Source of the DNA: Tamarix chinensis | Taxonomy: Eukaryota; Streptophyta; Magnoliopsida; Caryophyllales; Tamaricaceae | Assembly: GCA_030549775.1 (NCBI GenBank) | Contig: CM060177.1 | Span: forward strand, 69,057,638-69,121,637 | Length of the DNA: 64,000 nucleotides | Reading direction: 5' to 3' | In this document: positions 35,201-46,329 of the stretch, piece after piece | Position numbering within the stretch: position 1 is the first letter of the stretch | Layout of the letters: each line of letters begins with the position of its first letter | Notes under the pieces: generated by a model | Seen by the model: only the letters and a program-made list of their open reading frames with translations | What the model was told of the DNA's origin: nothing | The model's database searches: none | Made by a program: the position numbers and the translations under genes

Positions 35201-36640
35201 GAAATCTCTGATGATATCTGAATGATTAAAAGAGGATAATTATCTTATTGTTGTGCCTTTCTAATCACCCTTAATTAAGATACTAATACTTAAAGTGAAA
35301 GACCTCGAGATCGGGAATGGTGACTCCTTAGGGGTCGCTACCCTAAGGACGTGGTTTAGTCCACGATTATTATGGTATTTGCTGGTGTGCCTTTGTGCCC
35401 CAGCCATGCCCTACATCTACTCTATCTAGCTCTACGGACCTAGTTAGGGGGTATGCATACTTAAGGATTAGGTGTCCTTGTCGGTAGGGTACTGAGTTAG
35501 CTTTATGCACCAGTACGACCAGGGTACCTTTGCGTCCCTGGGTTACTAGTTGAAGGGTACCGAGTTGCTTTTATGCACCAATGCGACCAGTGTACCTTTG
35601 TGTCCCGGGTTCTTGATCTCCCTATCGAGGCAAATAAAATGGAATTATTGTGCTGAATAAAAAGGGAAAATACAAATTGTTAAAGTGAAAGATTAACGAG
35701 CCGGGACCAGTTGATTATATGATTCTTTATATATATCACAGTCCACCGGTTATAATAGTGGCCAGGAGCGTTGTGCCCTGGATGATGATTCTTTATATAT
35801 ATCCTGGTCCATCGGTTATAATAGTGGCCAGGAGCGTTGTGCCCTGGATGATGATTTTATATATATTTCGGTCCACCGGCAATAATAGTGGGGGTCCCGA
35901 GCTCAATAAAATTTATTTTGGATTCGAATGAGTTATGGAAAAATACTAGTCATTGAGACGATTGATTAATGGCCTCAAGGCCCGAGAAATATCTCGATTA
36001 CTCATCATGGCCTATTGATATTGGTTGATTTGTTAATGAATTATGGAAGTGGATTTTAAGTATACATTATTAATGTATGATTGAGTTATTGGATGTACAA
36101 AAAAATGGGTCTGAATACCATGTTTATACCTATGGTTATATCTGGATGTAGTAGTATCATGTGTAATATGGCGTGCCTGTACTTTAAGTGTGTTTTTAAA
36201 GGGTTACTCAGTACCGTAGTACTGAAGGGTTCCCTCCATGGGGCCCCTACCTATTCAATGGGTAGTACCCCTTGCAGGTTGTGTTCAGGTGCTATTCAAG
36301 TGGGCCCTTGGGGAGAGCGTAAGGTACTGTCCGGAAATTTTTAGGGTTTTAATTTGTCTCCTTTAAATTCAACGTATCTGTTATTTTGTAATCACCGTGG
36401 TTGAATATTTCTCTTGTAAAGTATTTACTGTGCTACTCTGATCTTCAAATGCTTAAGTTCTCGTAAAGTTTTATTTTACTCCTTTAGCCTTAGCACTTAG
36501 TACTGGAACGGTATGAGTGAACCGGTCTGGTACTAGGTGTGGCGGTAATACTCCCAAATTTCACGGTTTATTAAGTTGCTTCTGCTAACTTTCTTTTAAT
36601 TAAACGAAATTTTTCAGTAGTGAATTTTAGGGGTGTTACA
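32280..36640 (+). repeat. 3' LTR of element B (4361 bp)
   Basis: The LTR runs from TGTAATCCCCC to TAGGGGTGTTACA. In order it holds an AT-rich start, a strongly pyrimidine-rich, GC-containing block (about 32600-33680), a perfect hairpin at 33663-33686, a long zone of 'gggtaatttggtaa' words (34300-35030), the hairpin minisatellite (35735-35895) and the conserved 3' terminus. The overlapping proline/serine-rich reading frames at 32575-33374 are translations of the pyrimidine block and are not called as genes. Confidence 0.85.
33663..33686. other. Perfect 10-bp hairpin in element B's LTR
   Basis: CTCACGCTGC pairs with GCAGCGTGAG around the loop TCAT. A run of ten A residues follows 15 bp later. 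An imperfect counterpart, GTTGCATG paired with CATGCAAC, occupies the same relative place in the third-family LTR at 38486-38510. Confidence 0.75.
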
Positions 36641-36930
36641 GTTATTTTATGTTTTTGGAAAGCTTTAGGTACTTACTCCTTAGGTTGTATTTCTTAAATC
36701 GCAATTTGATTTCTGTATGGTTATGAATGAGTCCTTTCATAAATTCTCATTTTTAATTAATGACTTGTGTTTGGTGTTAATCCTGTTCAGTCTTAGCACT
36801 TAGTAATGGAATAGTAGGAGTGAACCGATCTGGTACTAAGTGTGGTGGTAATATCCCTAGAATTTTCAGTTTTGTTACTCTACTCATGTTAAACCTTTTA
36901 TTAAAATGAATTTTTTTAGTAGTAAATTTT

Positions 36931-37765
36931 AACGTTTAACTTTATATCCAAAAAAATAATCCTTAATTATTAATTTAATTCTTTTTGTGAACCTTTGACT
37001 TACAAACCTAGCTAAATTATTTAATATATTAGTATAATTATTTTTATTATTTTATCTTACTCATTTTATTTAAATAAAAGTTAAACCTATAATTTTACCA
37101 AAATTATTTTATTAAATTAATACCCTAATTTTTGGATAAATTAATATAATATTATCCTAATAACCTAAATTTAATCTAAATTTTAATTCTAACCATAAGT
37201 CCATTTTTTCTTTTCTTTTTCTTATTTCCCTTTCTCTTTATTTTCTTTCTTTTTCTTCACCTTTCTTTTCTGCCCTCAGTCTAACCCATCTCGAATCTTT
37301 TTTCCTTCTCCTCTACACCAGCTCAGCCCAATTTTCTTTCTTTCTTTCTTCTTATTCTCTCGTGCAACCGGCCTATCGTCCTTCTTTATTCTTCTTATTC
37401 TCTTGCGCAAGCCGGCCCACTCCTTTTTTCCCTTATTTTTCCCCATGCGGCCTAACCTCCTTTCTTTCATTCCTTTCCTATCTACACCCCCTACCAAACA
37501 TACCCTATGCCCTTGCACGTAAGCCTTCTTCTTTCCCTATGTGCACCATGCCTACACCCCTGCACTCCTGCATTGCCACCTTTGCTTCCTAGCTAGACAC
37601 CACTACAATGATTCCCTCCCATCTATCCCTTTCTTTCCTTTCTGGCCCTGCAGTCCCCCTACTCTCCTCCCTCATATGCTATCTCCCCTTTCATTTTCCC
37701 CTCTCACCCCTATTCTTACCTATCGTTTCCTAGCACATCCACTTACTTGTCACATGTCAAAGGTC

Positions 37766-37800
<35 letters not shown>

Positions 37801-40800
37801 CTCCTCCTTCTTCCCTATTTTTCCTTACCTCCTCCATCTACAACTCCTATCACCTCCACCACCAACCCGCCTCCATCGTCGGCCACCACCCTTTTTCTTT
37901 CCTTCCCTCCTTCTTCTTCCTCATCTACCACCCCGTCTTCCTTTCTTTCTCCCCTACAATAATTCCTACCAATCCTCACCCCTGTCACCATCTACCCTCC
38001 CTGTAACATCATTGCCACCTCCTCCACTACAGTCAATGTCATCTCCTCTAACTTGTAGCTCCCTACACGACATCGAGTAGCCAACGCCCTAGCCTCTCCC
38101 TATAGCCCTATCCCCTTCTCTCCCCTTCAACACCCTACCTTATTTCCACTCGACCACCCATCTCCCCTCCATTTCCTCCTCCACTGTAGCTTCTCCCAAC
38201 TGTTTATCACTAGCCACATCCCCCACTCACCTCCTATAGAATCACTCATAGCCAGCACCACCTGCCCTCCTTCCACTTCTTATTCTTTAATTCTCCTCAT
38301 TTCTCTTCTTTACACTACCTCTCCCTACAGTTTGCACTATCGATGCCACCACCTTCAACCCATCTACATCACACCACCCAACCACTACCACCCCTACCAC
38401 CTTCACCCAACGGCCAAACAAACACCACCCACCATCACTTCCAACCTTACCCAAACCACCCCCTCCTTTTACATGAATGGCTCACGTTGCATGCACGTTG
38501 CACATGCAACATGCATTGTGCTTTGTATTTTTATTAATTTTGGGTAATATTTAATGTGTAGGAGTAGTTTAGTATTTTTATATTTAATAAATATTTTTAA
38601 TAAAAATCATTATTTCATTTATCAAATCTTAATATGGTATTTGTGATATTATTTTTACGTATAAAAATTTTATTAACAAAGCTTAATCATTTTTAGCCAA
38701 TTACCAGTAAAGTTTTCTTTCATAGGAAATAAGGTAACCTTTATACTCCACTAAAGATATCGTATATTAGTACATTAGGGTTTTGGCATGTGACTTGTTT
38801 TAGCCATGGCTTATTGTAAATATTTATATGATTATTAATGGTATCTCGAAATATCACAAAAGAAGGCATGTTATCTTGTATAAAATGTTATATGTGTGAA
38901 AGGGAGATTAGAAGAGGGTATAATGTGGGAAAGTGATATTGTATGTTATGTGCATGTAAAAATATTAGAATATGTATACAAAAACTTGTAGAAACAATAT
39001 TACTATCATATGCCCTAGGAGCAATTTGGTCATTTAGACATATCATGATATTTAGCCCTAGTCGAGATGCCTGTGTGTTATAAATATTGCTAAGAATGGA
39101 GATAGGGGTTTGATGTCTTAAAAACACATGTTTGAGCATGAATGTCAATATTATATGGTTTAGGGGAATTTGGGTAATTTTAAATGTACAATGGTGATTA
39201 TCATAATAAAGATGCATGATAAGTATTATTTGATGGTAAATATGAGAATAGAGGTTTGATGTCTTAGAAATATATGTTTAAGCATGAATATCAATAATAT
39301 ATGGTCTAGGGGCATTTTGGTAACTTTATATATACTATAGTGATTGTTCTTAATAAACATGCATAATAAGTATTATTTGATGCTACGTATGAGAATGGGA
39401 GTTTTGTTGTTTTACAACCACATGTTCTAGTATTATTATGAATATTATAAGGTCTAGGTGTATTTTGGTAATTTAGAGTGTACTAAAATGAATATTCTAA
39501 TAAATAAGCATGGTATTTCTTGTTCATTATCAAGCATGAGTATAGGGTTTTTGTTCTATTATATATGCTTGTACCAACATGATTAGTATTATTGTATAGT
39601 ATGGGGATATTTTGATAATTTGGGGTATGCCATGATGATTATTCTCATAAACATGCAAGATGTGCCTTATTTGTTAATTAAGCATGAGAATATGTGTTTT
39701 ATTATTCTAGAAATTCATGTTAGGGTTTTATGTGTATGATGGTGTATAAGGGGAAAATGGTCATTTGGTGTATCAAATAACCTACATGATTAATAATTTA
39801 ATTATGATGTATTGCCCTTTTCATGGCAAGTTGATAAAATAAAATGGACTTTTTAATGGGAATGGATCGTAAAGTGGTAGCTTTAGCCTCAAGGATGTTT
39901 TTTTCATTTTAACATAAAGTACCCAAGTATGAGTAATCAAGCTTAGGATAGCCTTAGTAAACTTATGATGTTGACATTGATAATGATCTTGACTTCGGTT
40001 ACCTCATAATGTTGGAAATGAATAAAAATGGTTAAGTATAAAGTATTGATTATATGTTATTAATGTGTTTTTTTTTGTGGTCACCCCCATAAAATGCTAA
40101 TACTTAAAGTGAAAGACCTTAAGAATAGGAATGATGGCTCTTTAGGGATTTCTATCCTAAGGATGTAGTTTGGCCCACGATTATTTATGAATTTTGCTGG
40201 TGTGTCTTAGTGACCTTGCTAGACCTTATATCTTACTCTATTTATCTCTAAGGACCTAAGTAAGGGGTACTCATACTTATGGATTCGGTGTCCATGTTGT
40301 TAGGGTACTGTGTACCCTCATGTATCAGTGCAAATAGGGTGCCTTTACATCCCTAGGTTGGTATTCAGTTGGATACTATGACACCCTTATGTGCTAATAT
40401 GATTGGGGTACCTTAGTTTCTCTAGGTTTGTTGATCTCCCCTAGAGAAAAACAAAAATTGCAATATTTGATAATTAAATGGAAATTATTATTGGGATGAT
40501 TCGATAATAGCTTTTATGCCTACCTATGTTTTGATAGTAACCTTTGCGCATATCTATGACTTAGTGGCAGCCTTTATGCCTACATGTGATAATGTGTGTA
40601 TTGGTTTTGTTGATGGGTCTAATTGTGATTTGAGAATTTGTGTGTTGATTAAGAAATTTTTTCCTGTTGTTATAATCTTCAAACTGATGCAACTTTCTAA
40701 TTATACTACAAAGAGCATCGCTTGGATGTTCTATTAGTAAGTTTCAATTATTTCCTAATGAATGAAAATTGGTGGTATATGGTCTTGATGTATGTGGTTC

Positions 40801-41690
40801 TATGAATGATTATCATATTTCATTTAATATATACATAAGTAAATGTTCACTCATTGTTGCGATACATCTATTTTGTTCCATGTAGGCCTTACATAATTTT
40901 ACCTACCTATGATGATGTGTGTGTACTGGTTGTGTTGATGGGACTGCCTATGTATTGTTAAGTTGAGGGTTGATTAGGAGAATTGTGTCTATTTTTGAGA
41001 ATGATGTGGCTCTTGAATTATACTACAAAGAGAATAACTTAGATATTCCATTAGTAAGTTTCAGCTATTTTCAGTCGAATGAGTATTGGTAGTTTATGAT
41101 CTTGATGTATGTGGTTATATGAATAATTTTTACATTTTAATTAATATATGCATAATTAAAAGTTCAAGTATTGTTGTGATGCATTTCATGTGTTCCATGT
41201 GTGTCTTGAATATTAGTGTTGTATAATGGATTACTCAATAGCGTTGTACTAAAGTGTTCAAGTATTGGGCCCTTACTTATTCAATAGACATTGGCTTTTG
41301 TAGGTTAGCTCGCGAGCTCTATTCAAGCTTATCCTTCCAGTTGATAGTGTACAACTATCTAGGGATTCTATACCATAACTCAAATCGAATTTTTTTGTTT
41401 CTTGTAGTCTTTTTATACTTCCATTTCAATAATATTTTTGTAACCACAATTAGTGTGTTTTATTTGAAAGGTTAATTAATCTCTTCAAATATTTTGCTAC
41501 TCAAATTTATAATTGTATTCTTGAATTTAAGTGAAGTAACATTTTAGTCTTAGCACTTGGTAATAGAACGATAGAGGAAAACAGTTCGGTACTAAGTGTG
41601 GCAGTAGCACTCCAAAATTTACTATCTTAGCTTCCACATGTAACTTCTAAAAATATAATTTTTCAGTAGTAAATTTTGGAGGTGTTACAC
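36931..41690 (+). mobile_element. Third-family long LTR, + strand, 5'-truncated
   Basis: The segment is the same family as the minus-strand LTR at 56357-60340: the AT-rich start with 'ataattttaccaaaattattttattaa' words, the pyrimidine-rich block (37200-38480, with a (CT)n run near 37770), and the 'ggggcattttggtaa' zone all correspond. It ends TTTTGGAGGTGTTACA at 41690 after the usual 'ggtactaagtgtggcagtagcac' context. Compared with the copy at 60340 it lacks about 45 bp of its start. No internal region follows. Confidence 0.75.
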
Positions 41691-43830
41691 CGACTAGCCC
41701 CAGACTCTCAAACCGAATTACCAACTTTCAAATGAACTCAAAAGCTGACCTACAAAGGCCATTTCCCATTGAATAGGGAGGGCCCATGAAAGAAATCCTT
41801 TAGTACATTGGCACTAAGAAACCCTTTATACTAAACCAAAATGAAAACCTATCATGGAACATCTGCGATAGTTAAAATATGATAATCATTCATATACCCT
41901 TATGCAACTAATGCCATATTCTATTTACACTCATTCATCTAGGGTTAATTACAACTTATCAATGGATCATCCAAGAGATGCTCTTTGAAGTATAATTAAA
42001 AATAACATCAACCCTAAAACTCATCGTATGACATACATCATTATCAATACCAATAAATATCATATCATTATCACATACATCCAAGAGATAATATCAACAT
42101 ATCACATACATCATTATCAATACCAATAAATATCATATGACATGTAGGCTCACAAGCATATACACATAACAACTCATTGTATCACAAGTAGACATGAAGG
42201 TAGCTATCAAAGGCTGCTACCAAATTGTCCAATAATCCAATAGTTATTTAAATTCGGTATTAATCATTTTATCTTCATTGAGTTCAGAGGCCTCACTATT
42301 TTTAAACAAGTGGAATGGTTTGAAGCACCTCTCAGGGACAAAACACTTGAGCCACTATTATCTCTTGGATGAATGGACCCAACACCCCATAGGAAAAATA
42401 GCACCTAAACTACTATTCTTAAACTAGTGGAACAATCTGAAGCACCTCTCAAAGATAACACACCTGAGCCACTATTATCGTCTAAAGGAACAAACCCACA
42501 CCATGATCTTGACTCACATAATCTTTCACTTAAAATTATTAATATCCTTTCCATTATTTAATTATCTCAAATCATATTCTTACTCACATTGAATATAAGG
42601 CCCCACTATTCTTAATCCTGTGGAATGGACTGAAATACCTCTCAGAGATAACAAACTTGAGCCACTATTATTGTTTAGTGTAGTGAACCTAAAATCTCTT
42701 AGAGAAAAATGCTCTTAAGAAACTATTCTTAAACTAGTGGAACAATCTAAAGCATCTCTCAATGACAACATAACTGAGCCACTATTATCGTCCGATGGAA
42801 TAGACCTAACACCTCGGCCCAACTCACATGAGCTTTACTTTTAATGATTAGTATCTTATTCAATGTTGTTAATAAAAGGTAATCTTACAATACTCATTTA
42901 ATTGTTTTGGTCTCTAAAATTTATAAACATGCAAATCAACCAAATGAATATCAAGGCCATCCTAGGCTCAATGTTTCACATCTAGCACATTATGCCAAAA
43001 ATGATAAAATGCTCTTCGGGTTAAAATCATCACATGAACATCCTCTTTAATTACTAAATTAATTTTTTATAGGTTTATCATGAAAAAGGATAAAACATAA
43101 TAATTAAATCAATTTATCATGCATGTAAATTATTTGATAAGCAAAATGACTATTTTGCCCTTATTTTGCATATAAAACCCTAACATGTGTATCCAATACA
43201 TTTTATGACCACGTAATCTTATACTTAACAATCATATAATACATATTAGACATGCTTGTTATGGTAAAAATCTTAATTTCCATAAAATAACCAAATAACC
43301 CCTACGACACTCATTTATGATTATTATTACATATATTTATCTAACATGCTCATCCTATCCTTTTTCCATGTGTATGTCATATATTATTATAAAAGTCATT
43401 TTTCCATACTTATGTACCCAAAATATTTTACATATGATAGTATGCTCTTTTAACTAATTTTAAAGATACAATAAGTAATATATTATTATGACATAACGAA
43501 TCATGTGTAACATATTTTAGACACAAACATCTTAATGTGTTATCATGCAATCTATAACATTTTAGGAGAGCATAAAAGTTACCTAAATTCCAATAAAAAC
43601 TGAAAATAGTGGTATCCTACTAAATATTACAAGATCCCACTAATCCACTTTCATACATAAAAATAATATAAAATTACTAAATTAATATCTAATGAATAAA
43701 ATAATAATCATAATAATAAAATATATATTGTTTAAAATTACCAAAATACTCTTACATTTAAAAATTATGTAACAAAAATTTTTAACCAAAAACTTACTCA
43801 TGTTGCATGCATGGAGAATATTGCTTCATA
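41691..43830 (-). mobile_element. Inverted LTR fragment of the same superfamily
   Basis: Reverse-strand counterparts of LTR blocks appear in order. There is a 'cattgaatagggagggccc' block (compare 36230-36270), inverted hairpin-minisatellite words (GAGCCACTATTATC near 42350-42790), and 'actattttgccctt' words of the gap-rich zone. A GTTGCATGCATGG word near 43803 matches the hairpin region at 38486. The LTR 3' terminus is missing: it starts abruptly next to the LTR end at 41690. Confidence 0.55.
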
Positions 43831-44929
43831 ACGGCCTAGAAAGAAGAGAATGTAATGCATGATTTCCTAATTGAAGTTTATAATATGCTATCATGATTGG
43901 CTATGATTACTACCATGATTTTTGGTATTTTGCAGGTCATTCATGAATATTACTTTTTGAACCTTGAATAACCTAAGATTAATGTTTGGATTTGAATGGG
44001 AAAAGTTTTGGAATTTAATGGTGTGTAATTTGTGCTTTTTGGGGTTGATTTTGCCACGGACCGATCAAAAAATCTCCAAGACCCATTGACTGGTCTTGTA
44101 GACCAATCAACTAGTTGGTTTGTAACTTTAGTGGTTATGATCTTAGATTAATCTGATCGACTGGTTCAACCAAATTTATCAATTGGTTCTTAGAATGATT
44201 GGTTGTGTCAACCAATTGAATGGTTATTTTGTGACTTTGGTGGTTTTAGACTCAGGTTAAACCAATCAACTTGTTTGACAAAACCAATTGACTTATTCTT
44301 AGAAAAGTTGACTGGTTGGGTTAACTGATGACCTAGTTGGAATGTAACTCTAATAGTCTTAGCCTCAAGTTAGACCCTTTAACTGGTATAGCTAAACTGA
44401 TCGAGTGGTTCTCAAAACCGTAGACTGGTGAGGTTGACTGACAAACTAGTTGACAACCATTAGAAGGCTAGTAGTGTCATGACTGATCGACTAGTTTTGA
44501 AACCAATCAATTGGTCTCAGCTAATTTTTCTTTTCTCCCCTATTTTTTTCATTCTAAATGAGATGTTTGAGTTTCTTATGCTTGGATAATGACCTAACAT
44601 GTTTATAGTTATGAAATTATCTAGATTAATGGAGTTTATAAATAATGAATTAAATGCAACAAAAAAAGAAATTATTCAATGTTTTACCTCAGTGTAGTAG
44701 TTGGCCTTCTTCTTGAATATAACATGAATAGATGATCAAATGACTAAAAATGGACTCTTCTTATAGTTAGTATTGATGTAATGGATCAAACTAATTGATA
44801 ATAAACCTCTAGTGGCTTATATCATGACCTTAAAATGAGAACTCCGTAAGTGAAATGATTTAGCAAAGATAAAAAAGTAGATAGTTTACCAATCCCTATA
44901 CACATTAGGAAGTAAAAGAGTGTGTTGTA
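43831..44929. repeat. Spacer with degenerate palindromic motif cluster
   Basis: Between 44046 and 44530 there are about 20 short degenerate palindromes of the type CCAATCAACTAGTTGG, TGATCGACTGGTTC and ACCAATTGAATGGT, irregularly spaced by 10 to 40 bp. The rest of the stretch is AT-rich and shows no gene. Confidence 0.55.
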
Positions 44930-45097
44930 ATGCGCCTCCCTATCCTGACGATGGGGAAGAACCTACAAAAGAAAACATGGCAAAATAGTGGTTCGACTTG
45001 CCAAAATTAACCGCTGATGAAGCAAGCACAAGACCAAGATTCTGGTGATGGCAATACGCAGGGAAATTCAAACTTGTAGGGAACCCCCGCCCATTTA

Positions 45098-46046
45098 TTG
45101 ACCCCGATATTGAAAGATAAAAATGTTTTGAATGATGTACTTCTTGATTCCCCAGTTGCGCACAAAACCAAGGAGACTGTTGAATCAATTTCGATCACTA
45201 TAATTCCCAACATGGACAAACCGAATCATATCCATCCAACCAATTATGAAATCAAACCCTCAAAAAAATTGGAAAGATATCCTTCTCAAGAATCATCGCG
45301 AAAAGGGGGTTCTAAATCTTTCTTTTTATCCCCCCATGATTGTTAATGGGGAAGCACAAGCCCAATTGCAACAAGATGAAATTGAAATTGAGGAACGAAA
45401 GTGGGTTTTTACCTTAGTGGGGATGGTTGTAGGATATCAACCCTCACACCCTCAAATGGTCAGATATGTAAAAGAAACCTGGACTAAAATTTCAACTCCT
45501 CCTCAAGTCTTTCTACTTGATCAGGGATACTTCCTCTCCATATTTGAAAATGAATCGGATTATTAATCCATCTTGAAGATGCCATACTGGTGTTATGGAG
45601 TCCGACCTCTTCTAATCAATAAATGGAATCCTAATGAATCATTTGGCAATGCAGAATGGAAGAAAATGCCACTATGGATTACCCTTCCTAGACTCCCTAT
45701 AACCCAATGGTCTGCAGATTCACTTAGCAGAATAGGTAGCTGCATTAGAGTTCCAATCTGTGCTGATATGGTTATAGCTACAAAATCTAAGGTTTCATTT
45801 CCCAGGCTGCTCATAGAAGTGGATGTGAGCCTACCCATTATTGAACAAGTTCAAATTGATTTGCCTAATGTGAATATTAGGAAGCAATATGTTCACTATG
45901 AATGGAGGCCCAAATTTTGCACAAAGTGTGACAGAGTTGGACATGACTTGAATGCACACCTACAAAAACAAATGACAGAACAGGAGAAAGGGCAACCCAT
46001 CCACAAAGTTTGGCAAGTTAAAAAACAAAATCCTCCACAAGAATAG
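45098..46046 (+). pseudogene. LINE ORF1 (DUF4283-like plus zinc knuckle), decayed
   Basis: The frame 45246-46046 has one stop at 45564-45566. It encodes a DUF4283-like nucleic-acid-binding domain (WVFTLVGMVVGYQPS, FLLDQGYFLSIFEN, YWCYGVRPLLINKW, MPLWITLPRLPITQWSADSL, IGSCIRVPI). It ends in a zinc-knuckle sequence CTKCDRVGHDLNAH, where the last Cys of CX2CX4HX4C has become His. Plant L1 ORF1 proteins of this type are thought to coat LINE RNA. The 45098-45245 part is in another frame and looks shifted. Confidence 0.7.
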
Positions 46047-46329
46047 CACATAATATCAGAACCTGAGCACAAACCTACTGGAGATCAACCTTCTGGTGAA
46101 ACCAAACACATCATGGAAGTTAATGTAGGTCCACCTTCTACATATACTGATGATAATATCCTTACCATATGTGACCCTAATCATGCTGAATATTTCTTAA
46201 ACAATATTGACAAAAAGAAGGGAAAAATGATCCTTCTTAAGCCTGGGGTGATAGTAGACCGAATGCTACTATCCCTTTCTCACCCTTCACATGAATGTTG
46301 TAGTGTAGAACATCAGGGGTCTAAATAGT

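Larger units (their letters stand above)
30568..36640 (+). mobile_element. Element B: gag-only non-autonomous Gypsy element (TR-GAG-like) with a vestigial 5' LTR
   Basis: The 5-bp target duplication GTTAT (30563-30567 and 36641-36645) flanks the whole unit, and sequence on both sides is continuous right LTR A. Inside are an 80-bp 5' LTR, tRNA-Met-type primer site, leader, intact gag, polypurine tract, and a 4361-bp 3' LTR. There is no protease, RT or integrase sequence: the gag stop is only 265 bp from the 3' LTR. Gag-only terminal-repeat elements are a described plant class (TR-GAG). Movement would need enzymes from a related element; element A is a related but dead candidate. Confidence 0.85.
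1440..36930 (+). mobile_element. Element A: old Ty3/Gypsy chromovirus (Tekay/Del-like), host of three nested insertions
   Basis: Sequence directly upstream of 1829 continues directly after 14391, and both pieces match 23640 onward, so they are the two LTRs of one element. The order is left LTR 1440-17885, tRNA-Met-type primer site 17889, gag, protease, RT, RNase H, integrase, chromodomain-like tail to 22640, polypurine tract about 22758, and right LTR 22778-36930. Removing the Athila element, the LINE and element B leaves a left LTR of about 3.9 kb (missing its first ~860 bp) and a right LTR of about 4.6 kb. Every ORF carries several stops, and the LTRs differ by many substitutions and indels, so the element is old and non-autonomous. 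The Tekay/Del assignment is inferred from primer type, LTR length and C-terminal tail. Confidence 0.8.
22778..36930 (+). repeat. Right LTR of element A, split by a LINE and element B
   Basis: Pieces 22778-26126, 29605-30567 and 36646-36930 join into one LTR of about 4.6 kb, colinear with the left LTR from 23640 on. The start TGCAATACTCC matches the start of the minus-strand solo LTR at 54940 (read in reverse). The last bases (GGGGGTATTACA in the left copy) are missing. At about 36930 the LTR runs from AAATTTTA straight into the 5' part of a different LTR family. Confidence 0.8.

Noticed and set aside
35719..35931. 70-residue ORF with a repeated ILYIY...VIIVARSVVPWM block
   Set aside because: It is the translation of the hairpin minisatellite of element B's LTR.
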